DNA from: Desulforhopalus sp.
Lineage (GTDB): Bacteria; Desulfobacterota; Desulfobulbia; Desulfobulbales; Desulfocapsaceae
Direction of reading: 5' to 3'
DNA: 57,390 nucleotides
NCBI GenBank assembly: GCA_024710585.1
Contig: JANJUM010000040.1
Location: forward strand, 1-57,390
Shown: positions 8,357-16,889 of the stretch, piece by piece
How the letters are laid out: every line of letters starts with the position of its first letter
Position numbering within the stretch: position 1 is the stretch's first letter
The notes under the pieces: generated by a model
Told to the model about the DNA's origin: nothing
Database searches by the model: none
Seen by the model: the letters and a program-made list of their open reading frames with translations, nothing else
Position numbers and translations under genes: made by a program

Positions 8357-9416
8357 GCGAGCGGTCGTCGTCTTTTCGGCTGTTGTCCTTGAGGAGAGTG
8401 AGCAGGCGCTCCGCCTCCTTGGTCGGCACGCTGACCAGGGCGGGGCGCGGGGTGGCGAGGAGCAGCCTGCTGGAGCGGCCATCCTCGATACGGCCGGCGC
8501 GGAACTCGCCGAGCCCGGCGGTTTTCCCCAGCAAGTGGAGACTGGCGATGGCTTTCTCCGCCCCATTCCCCACCACGATATCGGCGGCCTGGCCGCGGTA
8601 TTCGGCCTTGTCGCGCAACATGGCAAGGATCTCGGCCACTCCCTCGACCTCTTCGTCGCCCTCGTCCGGGAAGAGACGCTCGACGGTGTCGTCGGGGTCG
8701 GCAAAGACCTCGTCCGGGTCTACCGTCTCCGGGGTGTCGGCTTCGTCGCGCATGCCGGCGGCCTTCATGATGATCGGCTGCAGGCCGCTGTCGATGACGT
8801 TGGGCCGCGGCGGGCAGTCGTTGCGCAGAAAGAGCGTCACCGTTTCCCAGGTGAAGAGCTTGAGGGCGGCGTCCATGCCGTGCAGGTTGTCGATGCGCGC
8901 GTCGACGAGATTGCCGTCGATGAAATAGAGCATGCCGCCGTGGCGCCCGCTTTTATCGAGCACCCTGATCGTGCAGGTGCGGCCGTCCATTTCGACGAAC
9001 TGCAGGAAGACGGCGGGGGAGACGTCGTACATGATGCCGCCCTCGGCCTCGCGGCGCAGCGCGGCGAGGATCTCCGCGGCGAAGTCTTCGGGCTGGTAGG
9101 GCTTGGTGATGTAGGCGAGGACGTCCGGTGCCTCCGCCAGCTGCCTCATCCTCTCCGCCGGGACGCCGGAGACGACGATCACCGGGATGTCGGGGTAGTT
9201 TTCGCGCACGTGGTTGATGAGGCTGATGCCGTCCATGCGCGGCATGACGAGATCGCAGACGAGCAGGGAGAAGGGGGTGCTCTGCAGCTTTTTCACGGCT
9301 TCGAAGCCGTCGGCGGCGACGACGGTGACGAACTGCTCGCGCAGGCTCTCCAGGTCAAGCTGCACCGCCCTGCGCAGTATGGGGTCGTCATCGACGAAAA
9401 GGATCTTACGCTGCAT
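8349..9416 (-). CDS. Response regulator: receiver plus DUF4388 domain
   Basis: This 355-residue protein begins with a complete receiver (KILFVDDDP, phospho-acceptor Asp55 in LLVCDLVMPRMDG, Lys105 in YITKPYQ). Residues about 135-240 look like a DUF4388/PATAN domain (FLQFVEMDGRTCTIRVLDKSGRHGGMLYFIDGNLVDA), a module common in Desulfobacterota and Myxococcota signalling. An acidic linker leads to a C-terminal part (GAEKAIASLHLLGKTAGLGEF). There is no output DNA-binding or enzyme domain, so it should act through protein contacts. ATG 9416 has CCGGAGCCAC in front; the track start at 9473 is upstream of it. No histidine kinase is adjacent. Confidence 0.82.
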   Translation of the reverse strand: MQRKILFVDDDPILRRAVQLDLESLREQFVTVVAADGFEAVKKLQSTPFSLLVCDLVMPRMDGISLINHVRENYPDIPVIVVSGVPAERMRQLAEAPDVLAYITKPYQPEDFAAEILAALRREAEGGIMYDVSPAVFLQFVEMDGRTCTIRVLDKSGRHGGMLYFIDGNLVDARIDNLHGMDAALKLFTWETVTLFLRNDCPPRPNVIDSGLQPIIMKAAGMRDEADTPETVDPDEVFADPDDTVERLFPDEGDEEVEGVAEILAMLRDKAEYRGQAADIVVGNGAEKAIASLHLLGKTAGLGEFRAGRIEDGRSSRLLLATPRPALVSVPTKEAERLLTLLKDNSRKDDDRSPA

Positions 9417-9538
9417 GTGGCTCCGGAGTCCTCGGGTGGTGTGGTGGCGGCGGCCACCGACGATTGTTGACACTTAATGGATTTGTCCGCCGCTTGTAAA
9501 GAGCTTTTCCGACGGCGTGGCAGGATCGGCCAGCTGTT

Positions 9539-9552
9539 GTCACGAGCGTGAC
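9539..9552. promoter_or_regulatory. Perfect palindrome GTCACG-ag-CGTGAC, possible enhancer site
   Basis: A 6-bp perfect inverted repeat with a 2-bp centre ends 28 bp upstream of the sigma-54-type promoter. An activator of the NtrC class binds such a dyad upstream of the -24 element, usually somewhat farther away, so the assignment is tentative. Confidence 0.35.
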
Positions 9553-9580
9553 GCTGTTATTGACCATGTATTTCGAAGGG

Positions 9581-9597
9581 TTGGCAAGGCTGTTGCT
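9581..9597 (+). promoter_or_regulatory. Sigma-54 (-24/-12) promoter for the pseudokinase gene
   Basis: TTGGCAAGGCTGTTGCT matches the consensus TTGGCAC-N5-TTGCW at every defined position but one (A for C after TTGGCA), with the required GG-N10-GC spacing. Transcription should start near 9608. This position is non-coding and points toward the gene at 9853. The palindrome just upstream supports activator control. Confidence 0.7.
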
Positions 9598-9852
9598 GAC
9601 AGCGGGGAGAACGTCCGGCGGGAGGTCCTTTTCCCCCGCTCGAAGAAGTTGCTCCTCGATAATCAAGGGATTTGTGCTATTATTGAGTCCCCGAGGAGGC
9701 GACCGGCGGCTTTCGCTGGAAGCCGTCTGCAGAGAGGCAGGGCGCCCGGTAGCAAAAAACGGCCGGCGCCGGCCCGGACTGTGCAAGCGGGCGCACGCCC
9801 CGCCAGGCCTGCCCAGGCAACCAGAGACATTTTGCCGTCATCGCCAGGTTTC

Positions 9853-11721
9853 ATGAAGCACACCTTCCCGCAACCGCTGGGTGAACGATACCAGCTGCTC
9901 GAGTCTCTCGGTATCTCCGGCCAGGCCGAGGTCTTCCGCGCGCGCATGGTGGGGGCCGAAGGGTTCGCCAAGACGGTGTTGATCAAGAAATTGCTGCCAC
10001 GGTTGGCTGGTGATGGCGAAGCCGTCGCCCGTTTCATCGGTGAAGCGCGGCTCGCCGCCCTCCTTCACCACGAGAGCATCGTCGATGTCTACGACTGCGG
10101 ATCCGGCGATGCTGGCCACTATGTCGTCATGGAATACCTCGACGGTCGCAGCCTGCGCGACCTCCTGGCGCGGGTAGCTGGCAGCGGCCTTCACCCCGCC
10201 GCGGCGCTGTTCATCGCCCGGGCGGTCTGCTCCGCCATTGAATACGCCCATAACCGCCGCGACGACCAAGGGAACCCGCTGGGTATCGCCCATGGCGCCC
10301 TCGACAGGGACAGCGTCTTCGTCTGCCGCGACGGCAGGGTCAAGATCAGCGGCTTTGCGGTTGCCGGCGCGGAGACCAACGGGCTCGCCGTCGCATCCCC
10401 CCGGCCGCCGGGTGGAGAGGAACGTTCTCCCCGGGGGGATATCTTCGCGATCGGCGTTCTCCTCTACGAAATGCTCGCCGGGCGGAGCCTGGATGGCGGC
10501 AGCTCAAGCTTTGCCGCGCCAGGGTGCGAAGCGGCGGGGCTTGCTGACACGGTGGAACTGGTGCCCGGACTGCCGGCGCAGTTGCTGGCAATCCTTCGTC
10601 GCCTTCTCACCAATTTCGGGGAGGACCGCTACCGGAGCTGTTCTCTCCTTGGCGATGATCTCGCCGACTGCCTTCATGCCATCGACGACCGCTTCGGCGC
10701 CGCGGCGCTGAGCGAGCTGCTGGCCCGGCTCTTTCCCGAGGACCAGGGCGGGGGGGAAGGGCGAGCGACGGCGGCCCCAGCCGTGGGATTGGACGACAGT
10801 GCGCAGGCCATCCCCATCCCCAAAGACGAACGGCAGATGCCGAGGGTTTCGTCGCCAGGAAGAGGGGTGCGCTGGCTCTTTCCCGGCCTGGCCGGCGCCC
10901 TGCTGCTCACGGTGCTCGCGGTGCTGCTGTGGACGGCCGCCGGGATGCGCCGCGAGGCCCCTTCGGCCGATGCGCCGACGCCGGTCGCCACTTCTCCGCA
11001 GGCTGCGCGGGAGGACTCCAGAACCAGGGCGACCCCGACACCCCCCCGGCCAGCTGAGGAGGACGAGGAGGCGGCCGTCAAACGCCTGCTCGCCCGGGCC
11101 GAGCGCGCCGTAAGCGAGCGCGGGCGCATCGGCGGTGGCGAGGAGGCGGTGGCCAGCTACCGCCAGGTCCTCGCCCTGCATCCCGGTCACGCCGAGGCCC
11201 TGGCCGGCATGGCCGGCATCGCCGCGCTCCATGCCGACTCCGCCGAACAGGCGATACGCGCCGGCCGTCTCGCCCAGGCCGCCGAGCACCTCCAGCGCGG
11301 TCTGGCGGTGTTTGCCGAGAACGAGCGGCTCAACCTCCTCAAGCGGCGCCTGGAGCGGCTGCGGCAGGAGGCGGTGGAGCGTCTCGTCGCTCAGGCCGAG
11401 CGGGCCCTGGCGGAGAACCGCCTCACCTCGCCGGCTAATGACTGCGCCTACAGATATTACAAGGAAATCGAGCAGCTCGAGGGGACAAGCGCCACGGTGA
11501 GCCGCGGCCTGGAGCGCATCGCCGACCGCTATGCCGAACTCGCCGAAGAGGCCTACCGCGAACTCAACCGCGCCAAATGCCGCGAGTACGTGCGGCAGGG
11601 CCTGGCCATTTCTCCTCGTCATGGCAAGCTGCTCGAACTGCAGCGAGACCTGCAGCGCAGCCTTCCGGGGATGTTTTTCAAGAGCCTGGAAAAATCCTTC
11701 AAGCCGCTGTTCGAGCCCTGA
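9853..11721 (+). CDS. Membrane-anchored protein-kinase-like pseudokinase with C-terminal repeat region
   Basis: The 622-residue protein has an N-terminal Hanks-type kinase fold (about residues 10-290). It keeps Lys45 (VLIKKLL), the alpha-C Glu64 and the DIFAIGVLLYEMLAG segment. The catalytic elements are gone: HRDLKPEN reads HGALDRDS (Asp to Ala149, Lys to Asp151, Asn to Ser154), DFG reads GFA, and the glycine loop is LGISGQAEVF. Phosphotransfer is therefore unlikely, though ATP or partner binding may remain. A transmembrane helix (about 341-363) is followed by a helical, TPR-like region (about 395-610). ATG 9853 gives a clean kinase start. A sigma-54-type promoter precedes it. Confidence 0.83.
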   Translation: MKHTFPQPLGERYQLLESLGISGQAEVFRARMVGAEGFAKTVLIKKLLPRLAGDGEAVARFIGEARLAALLHHESIVDVYDCGSGDAGHYVVMEYLDGRSLRDLLARVAGSGLHPAAALFIARAVCSAIEYAHNRRDDQGNPLGIAHGALDRDSVFVCRDGRVKISGFAVAGAETNGLAVASPRPPGGEERSPRGDIFAIGVLLYEMLAGRSLDGGSSSFAAPGCEAAGLADTVELVPGLPAQLLAILRRLLTNFGEDRYRSCSLLGDDLADCLHAIDDRFGAAALSELLARLFPEDQGGGEGRATAAPAVGLDDSAQAIPIPKDERQMPRVSSPGRGVRWLFPGLAGALLLTVLAVLLWTAAGMRREAPSADAPTPVATSPQAAREDSRTRATPTPPRPAEEDEEAAVKRLLARAERAVSERGRIGGGEEAVASYRQVLALHPGHAEALAGMAGIAALHADSAEQAIRAGRLAQAAEHLQRGLAVFAENERLNLLKRRLERLRQEAVERLVAQAERALAENRLTSPANDCAYRYYKEIEQLEGTSATVSRGLERIADRYAELAEEAYRELNRAKCREYVRQGLAISPRHGKLLELQRDLQRSLPGMFFKSLEKSFKPLFEP

Positions 11722-11759
11722 GCAGTCCCCGCCTGCGGCGCCTTTTTCCTATTTTTCCC

Positions 11760-11787
11760 TTGACATACGTCTTGCCGTTTTTACTTT
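11760..11787 (+). promoter_or_regulatory. Possible sigma-70 promoter for the GldA-like ABC operon
   Basis: TTGACA (11760-11765) is separated by 16 bp from TACTTT (11782-11787). The -35 is perfect and the -10 matches at three positions. It lies in the 162-bp gap after the pseudokinase gene, about 90 bp before the ABC ATPase start, so that operon probably has its own promoter. Confidence 0.4.
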
Positions 11788-11883
11788 TTGTGCCGGTTGC
11801 GGTTTCGCCCGGACAGCTACCGGCTGCTTGGTCCGGGGGGTCCCTTCTTTCCGCCAACGAGATTTCACCATGGAGTTGGAACA

Positions 11884-12819
11884 ATGATCAGTGTCAACAA
11901 GGTAACCAGAAAATACGGCGACGTGGCGGCGGTGGACGACGTCTCCTTCGCCATCGCCCCGCGTGAGATCGTCGGTCTGCTCGGCCATAACGGCGCCGGC
12001 AAGACAACGATCATGAAGATGATCACCGGCTATCTCGAACCGACTTCCGGCACCATCACCGTCAATGGCACGGACGTCGCCGTCGACCGCCGCCTCATCC
12101 AGCGGCAGATCGGCTATCTCCCGGAGAACTGCCCGGTCTACCCGGAGATGACCGTCTACGCCTACCTCGACTACGCCGCCGCTCTGCATGGCCTCGATCC
12201 GGCGCAGCGGCCGCGGGCCATCGCCTCGGCCATCGCCCGCACCGAACTGGCCGACAAGGCCAACCGGCCCATCGCCACCCTGTCGCGCGGCTATCGCCAG
12301 CGCACCGGAGTCGCCCAGGCCATCCTCCACGACCCGGCGATCCTCATCCTCGACGAACCCACCAACGGCCTCGACCCCAATCAGATCCAGCAGATGCGCG
12401 GCCTGATCAGGACGCTGGCCGAGAAGGCGACGGTCATCGTCTCCACCCATATCCTCCAGGAGGTGCAGGCGGTGTGCGACCGGGTCATCATCCTCAAGGA
12501 CGGCAAGGTCGCCCTCGACTCGCGGCTCGACGCCCTCAACCGCGAAGCCCGGCTGCAGGTGGACGTCGACGCCACCCCTGATGTCGCCCTGCCCTTCTTC
12601 GGCGCTCTCGCCGCGGTGGCCAGTGTGGAGCAGGCCCGGAACGGCGCGGCTCGCGGGGCTGGCCACACCTACAGCCTGGCCCTGGCCGACGGGCCCGTGC
12701 CCCACGAGGTGGCGGCCCTTGTCGCCGGTGCCGTCCATGCCCAGGGCTGGCGCCTCTATGCCCTCGGTTTCGCGACGAGGACCCTGGAATCGGTGTTCGC
12801 CGAGATCAGCGGGCAATAG
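11884..12819 (+). CDS. ABC transporter ATP-binding protein, GldA/CcmA-like
   Basis: The 311-residue cytoplasmic ATPase has Walker A GHNGAGKTT, Q-loop IGYLPENCPVYPEMTV, an ABC signature read as LSRGYRQR, Walker B ILILDEP and H-loop STHILQE. The C-terminal 80 residues form the extra domain seen in ABC-2 type ATPases. It powers the permease encoded 12 bp downstream. The signature is LSRGY rather than LSGGQ, as in many GldA/NatA-type proteins. ATG 11884 follows GGAGTTGGAACA. The three-gene set ATPase, permease-GldG and DUF4340 occurs widely outside gliding bacteria, and its cargo is not established. Confidence 0.9.
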   Translation: MISVNKVTRKYGDVAAVDDVSFAIAPREIVGLLGHNGAGKTTIMKMITGYLEPTSGTITVNGTDVAVDRRLIQRQIGYLPENCPVYPEMTVYAYLDYAAALHGLDPAQRPRAIASAIARTELADKANRPIATLSRGYRQRTGVAQAILHDPAILILDEPTNGLDPNQIQQMRGLIRTLAEKATVIVSTHILQEVQAVCDRVIILKDGKVALDSRLDALNREARLQVDVDATPDVALPFFGALAAVASVEQARNGAARGAGHTYSLALADGPVPHEVAALVAGAVHAQGWRLYALGFATRTLESVFAEISGQ

Positions 12820-12831
12820 GGAGGAACGACC

Positions 12832-15738
12832 ATGAAGACATTGTTGACCATCGCCAAAAAGGAATTCGACGGCTTTTTCAGCTCACCCATCGCCCTGATC
12901 TTCATCGGCGTCTTTCTCGCGGTGACGCTGTTCATCTTCTTCTGGGTGGAGACCTTCTTCGCCGCCAATATCACCGAGGTGCGCCCCCTGTTCAAGTGGA
13001 TGCCGATCCTCCTCATCTTCCTTACCGGGGCGGTGACCATGCGCCTCTGGGCCGAGGAGCGGCGGGCCGGCACCCTGGAGTTCCTGCTTACCGCCCCGGC
13101 GCCACCCTGCGCCCTGGTGTTTGGCAAGTTTCTCGCCTGCCTCGCCCTGGTGGCCGTTTCCCTGCTGCTCACCCTGCCGCTGCCGATCACCGTCAGCCTC
13201 ATGGGGCCGCTCGACTGGGGCCCGGTGCTGGGTGGCTATCTGGCCACGGTCTTTCTCGCCGCCGCCTATATCGCCATCGGCCTCTATGTCAGCTCGAAAT
13301 CGGAGAACCAGATCGTCAGCCTCATCGCCACCGTCCTGGTCTGCTCCTTTTTCTACCTGCTCGGTTCGGAGACGTTGAGCGCCTTTTTCGCCAACCGTGG
13401 TGCCGAGCTGTTGCAGTCCCTGGGTTCCGGGTCGCGCTTCGACTCGATCACCCGTGGCGTCATCGATTTGCGCGACCTTTTCTACTACGTGAGCCTGTGC
13501 GGCATCTTCCTGACGCTCAACATCTATGGCCTGGAGAAGATGCGCTGGGCCGGCAATCCCTCCAACGGCCATCACCGTCGCTGGCAGCTGGCTACCGTCC
13601 TGCTCGTCGCCAACCTGCTCGTCGCCAATTTCTGGCTGGCCCCCCTCGGCAAGCTGCGCGCCGACATGACGCAGGGCGGCATCTACTCGATCTCCGAAGT
13701 GACCCGCAACTATCTCGGCCAGCTCAAGGAGCCGCTGCTCCTGCGCGGCTATTTCTCCGCCCAGACCCACCCGCTGCTGGCGCCGCTGGTGCCGCGCCTG
13801 CGCGACCTGCTCCAGGAGTTCAAAGTCGCCGGCGGCAGCCGCGTGCGCGTCGAGTTCATCGACCCCGTCGAGCATCCCGAACTCGAGCAGGAAGCCGGGC
13901 AGAAGTATGGCATCCGCCCGGTGCCCTTCCAGACCGCCAGCAAGTATCAGGCGGCGGTGACCAATTCCTATTTCGATATTCTCGTCCAGTATGGCGACCA
14001 GTTCGAGGTCCTCAGCTTCCGCGACCTCATCGAGATCAAGAGTGGCGGCGAGGCGGATATCGACGTCGAACTGCGCAACCCCGAGTATGACATCACCCGG
14101 GCGATCAAGAAAGTGCTCTACGGCTACCAGGGCGGCGGTGATCTCTTTGCCGGCATCGCCAAGGAGGTGCAGTTCACCGCCTATATGTCGCCCGACGAGC
14201 GGCTTCCCGAGGAACTGGCGAAACTGAAGAAGGATCTCGCCGCGCTCCTCGCCGAGATGGAGAAGGAGAGTGGCGGACGGTTCTCCAGCCGTTTCCTCGA
14301 CCCCGACGCCAACGGCGGCGAAGTCGCCGCCACCATCAAAAAGGACTTCGGTTTCAGGCCGATGGCGGCCAGTCTCTTCGACCAGCGCACCTTCTGGTAC
14401 TATATGGTGCTTTCCTCGGGCGAGAGGAAGGTCGAGGTGCCGCTGCCCGAAGACCTCGGCAAGGAGAGCCTCAAACGCTCGCTGGAGGCGGGCCTGAAGC
14501 GCTTTGCCGCCGGTTTCGGCAAGACCGTGGCGGTCAGCACCCCCAAAGTGGTGCCGCCGATGCCGCAGTATGGCATGCCCGGCAGCGGCATGCCCTTCGA
14601 GGTGCTCAAGGACGTGCTCGGCAAGGAGCACACCGTCACCCCCACCGACCTCGCCAACGGCTACGCCCCAGAGGAGAGCGACCTTCTCCTCGTGGTCGCC
14701 CCGGAGGCGATGAACGACAAACAGGTCTTCGCAGTTGACCAGTTCCTCATGCGCGGCGGCACGGTGGTGATAGCCAGCGCCCCCTATGCCGTCGGCCTGG
14801 GCCGAGACCTGACCGTGGACAAAAAGGCCAGCGGTCTGGAGAAGTGGCTCGAGCACGTCGGGCTGAAGGTCGAGGAAGAGATGGTCCTCGACCCGCAGAA
14901 CAGCCCCTTCCCGGTGCCGATGCAGCGTCAGGTGGCCGGCTTCACCGTGCAGGAGACCCGTCTCGTCGACTATCCCTATTTCGTCGATATCCGTCCGGAC
15001 GGGATGAACGCCGACAGCGGACTCCTTGCCGGTCTCCCCCAGCTGACCATGAACTGGGCTTCGCCGATATCCGTCGATGCCGAAAAGAACAAGGGTCGCA
15101 AGGTGGTGCGCCTGCTGGAGAGCTCGGCGAAGAGCTGGACCTCGGCCGAGACCAGGGTGCAGCCCAACTTCCGTGCCCATGGCGAACTGGGCTTCGCCGC
15201 CGGCGACAACCCGGGGCGGAAGCTGCTCGGCGTGGCGGTCGAGGGAGAGTTCACCTCGTTCTTCAGCGGCAAGGAGTCGCCCATCTCCCTCGACGCCGGC
15301 GAAGGTCCCGAACCGGCGCCGCAGCAGGCCCCCGGCCAGCCGCCGGCGGAGAAGAAGCGGGTCATCACCAGGCAGCTCGACAAGTCAGCGGAGAGTGCGC
15401 GCATCATCCTCTTCTCCTCCAACGCCTTCCTCAGCGACACCCTGCTCGGCATCGGCTCGACGGTCGCCGGCACCGCCTACCTGGCACCGGTGCAGCTTAT
15501 CGCCAACAGCATCGACTGGTCGCTGGAAGACCGCGGCCTGCTCTCCATCCGCGGGCGCAGCCACTTCTCACGGCCGCTCTTGCCGATGAACAGGGACATG
15601 CAGCTCATTTTCGAATATCTCAACTACGGGCTGGCTTTCTTCGGCCTGTTCCTGGTGTGGCTGGTGCGCCGGCGCCTGGTGCGGGGACGCGAGAGACGAT
15701 CTTTAGCCCTGCTGCAGCAGAATATGGGGAGGGTATGA
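12832..15738 (+). CDS. ABC-2 permease fused to a GldG-type extracytoplasmic domain
   Basis: This 968-residue inner-membrane protein starts with a six-helix ABC-2 permease (about residues 1-240, with WAEERRAGTLEFLLTAP typical of GldF). After a further helix near 250 comes a large periplasmic GldG/DUF7088-like region (about 280-900). A C-terminal helix (YGLAFFGLFLVWLVRRRLVRGRERR) returns the tail to the cytoplasm. In Flavobacterium, GldF and GldG are separate, so this is a natural fusion. A strong GGGAGGAACG site precedes ATG 12832. The next gene overlaps its stop by 4 bp, giving translational coupling. The substrate is unknown. Confidence 0.88.
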   Translation: MKTLLTIAKKEFDGFFSSPIALIFIGVFLAVTLFIFFWVETFFAANITEVRPLFKWMPILLIFLTGAVTMRLWAEERRAGTLEFLLTAPAPPCALVFGKFLACLALVAVSLLLTLPLPITVSLMGPLDWGPVLGGYLATVFLAAAYIAIGLYVSSKSENQIVSLIATVLVCSFFYLLGSETLSAFFANRGAELLQSLGSGSRFDSITRGVIDLRDLFYYVSLCGIFLTLNIYGLEKMRWAGNPSNGHHRRWQLATVLLVANLLVANFWLAPLGKLRADMTQGGIYSISEVTRNYLGQLKEPLLLRGYFSAQTHPLLAPLVPRLRDLLQEFKVAGGSRVRVEFIDPVEHPELEQEAGQKYGIRPVPFQTASKYQAAVTNSYFDILVQYGDQFEVLSFRDLIEIKSGGEADIDVELRNPEYDITRAIKKVLYGYQGGGDLFAGIAKEVQFTAYMSPDERLPEELAKLKKDLAALLAEMEKESGGRFSSRFLDPDANGGEVAATIKKDFGFRPMAASLFDQRTFWYYMVLSSGERKVEVPLPEDLGKESLKRSLEAGLKRFAAGFGKTVAVSTPKVVPPMPQYGMPGSGMPFEVLKDVLGKEHTVTPTDLANGYAPEESDLLLVVAPEAMNDKQVFAVDQFLMRGGTVVIASAPYAVGLGRDLTVDKKASGLEKWLEHVGLKVEEEMVLDPQNSPFPVPMQRQVAGFTVQETRLVDYPYFVDIRPDGMNADSGLLAGLPQLTMNWASPISVDAEKNKGRKVVRLLESSAKSWTSAETRVQPNFRAHGELGFAAGDNPGRKLLGVAVEGEFTSFFSGKESPISLDAGEGPEPAPQQAPGQPPAEKKRVITRQLDKSAESARIILFSSNAFLSDTLLGIGSTVAGTAYLAPVQLIANSIDWSLEDRGLLSIRGRSHFSRPLLPMNRDMQLIFEYLNYGLAFFGLFLVWLVRRRLVRGRERRSLALLQQNMGRV

Positions 15739-16787
15739 ACATGAAAAAGATCATTGTGGCGGCAGGGCTCCTGCTCGCCTTGCAGATAGTCCTGGCGGTG
15801 GCGCTTCACCTCGGCGGCGACGACGCCCTGCAGACCCCGCCCGACAGCCACCTCTTCTCCTTCAAGGCCGAGGCGGTCACCGGGCTGACCATCACCGACG
15901 ACAACAAAGGCTCGATAACCCTCGTCAAGGGCGACAAGGGCTGGGTGCTGCCCGGCACCTTCGATGCACCGGCCAGCGCCGAGCAGGTCACGGCCCTGCT
16001 GGAGAAACTGGCGGGCCTCAAGCAGGGCCTGCCGGTGGCCACCAGCGCAGGCGCCGCCACGCGCTTCAAGGTCGCCGACGACCTCTATCAGCGGCATGTC
16101 GTGTTGCGCGAGGGCGACAAGGTGGTCGCCGACCTCTATATCGGCACCTCCCCCGGTTTCCGCCAGATCCACGCCCGCAAAGCCGGCTCGCAGGAGGTGG
16201 TCAGCGTCAACCTCAGCACCTTCGAGCTGGAGACCGCCGCCGACCAGTGGCTCGACAAGAAGATGTTCGCCGTCAAGGAAGAGGACATTGCCGCCCTGGT
16301 CTTCCCGACCTTCACCCTGCGCCGCAACGGCGCCGAGTGGCAGATGGACGGCTTAGGGGAAGGGGAGAAGACCGACGCCACCGCCGCCGCCGACCTGGTG
16401 GCCAAGGTAAGCGGGTTGACCGTGCAGTCGGTGGTCGCGGCGGAGACCGCGTCGCCCTTCTTCGCCGGGGAACCGGCCCTGCGCTTCACCGTGCAGCGCA
16501 AGGACGGCGGCGAACTCGCCTATGCCCTCGCCAAAGGCGGGGAAGATGCCTATTATCTCCAGCAGTCGCAGCGCCAGCACTACGGCAGGGTGCACAAGAT
16601 CCAGGCCGAGGGACTGCAGAAGGCTGCACGAGACGGCCTGATCGCCAAGGCGGCAGGGAGCGGGGAGGCGAGTGCCGGCCAGCCTGCCGGCGAAGTCGAG
16701 GCCGGGGCCGGCAGCGTGGTTCCGCCGGTCGCGGCGAGCGCTGCCCCTGCCGCAGGCGAAGCCAAGGCGGAAGGGGCTGGGAAATAA
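15735..16787 (+). CDS. DUF4340 domain protein, partner of the GldFG-type transporter
   Basis: The 350-residue protein has one N-terminal membrane anchor (IIVAAGLLLALQIVLAVAL) and a periplasmic body. The DUF4340 pattern is seen in EAVTGLTITDDNKGSITLVKGDKGWVLPG, then LYIGTSPGFRQIHARKAGSQEVVSVN, then WLDKKMFAVKEEDIAALVF. The C-terminus is low-complexity Ala/Gly/Glu. ATG 15735 overlaps the permease TGA as ATGA, the classic coupling arrangement. DUF4340 proteins almost always lie beside GldG-type permeases and probably bind the periplasmic part of the transporter. No enzymatic motif is visible. Confidence 0.87.
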   Translation: MNMKKIIVAAGLLLALQIVLAVALHLGGDDALQTPPDSHLFSFKAEAVTGLTITDDNKGSITLVKGDKGWVLPGTFDAPASAEQVTALLEKLAGLKQGLPVATSAGAATRFKVADDLYQRHVVLREGDKVVADLYIGTSPGFRQIHARKAGSQEVVSVNLSTFELETAADQWLDKKMFAVKEEDIAALVFPTFTLRRNGAEWQMDGLGEGEKTDATAAADLVAKVSGLTVQSVVAAETASPFFAGEPALRFTVQRKDGGELAYALAKGGEDAYYLQQSQRQHYGRVHKIQAEGLQKAARDGLIAKAAGSGEASAGQPAGEVEAGAGSVVPPVAASAAPAAGEAKAEGAGK

Positions 16788-16813
16788 AAACCCTCCCCTT
16801 TTTGCGGAGAATC

Positions 16814-16822
16814 TGCTATATG
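16814..16822 (+). promoter_or_regulatory. Extended -10 promoter of the queCDEF operon
   Basis: TGCTATATG matches the extended -10 TGnTATAAT with two differences. Transcription would begin near 16829, placing the GGGCG-ctcgt-CGCCC hairpin and then the preQ1 aptamer in the leader. No good -35 is present, which extended -10 promoters tolerate. Confidence 0.45.
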
Positions 16823-16846
16823 CTGGGCGCTCGTCGCCCGCTCCAC

Positions 16847-16883
16847 ACCGGTCGCGGACCTACCCGGTTGACAAAAACAAGGA
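16847..16883 (+). promoter_or_regulatory. preQ1 class I riboswitch controlling queC
   Basis: The RNA ACCGG-UCGC-GGACCUAC-CCGGU-UGACAAAAACAAGGA has the class I preQ1 layout. P1 is ACCGG (16847-16851) pairing with CCGGU (16864-16868). A short loop follows, then an A-rich tail whose AAGG folds back onto CCU (16859-16861) to form the pseudoknot. It closely parallels the Thermoanaerobacter tengcongensis aptamer (CUGGGUCGCAG...CCCAGUUAACAAAACAAGG). The pairing AGG is also the Shine-Dalgarno sequence of queC, 7 nt before its ATG, so preQ1 binding should block translation. The gene order queC-D-E-F is the pathway that makes preQ1. Confidence 0.87.
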
Positions 16884-16889
16884 CACCCC

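Larger units (their letters stand above)
9417..9852. other. Divergent intergenic region between the DUF4388 regulator and the pseudokinase gene
   Basis: This 436-bp stretch contains the palindrome at 9539-9552 and the sigma-54-type promoter at 9581-9597, both described separately. For the minus-strand regulator, TTTACA with a TTAAGT 17 bp downstream lies about 9497-9469, a moderate sigma-70 candidate. The leader from the sigma-54 site to the pseudokinase ATG is about 245 nt. I saw no credible gene in it, although the track reads through from 9517. Confidence 0.45.

Noticed and set aside
12883-15180. 765-residue minus-strand ORF
   Set aside because: It is antisense to the permease-GldG gene; His/Gly/Glu-rich shadow sequence with no recognisable motif.
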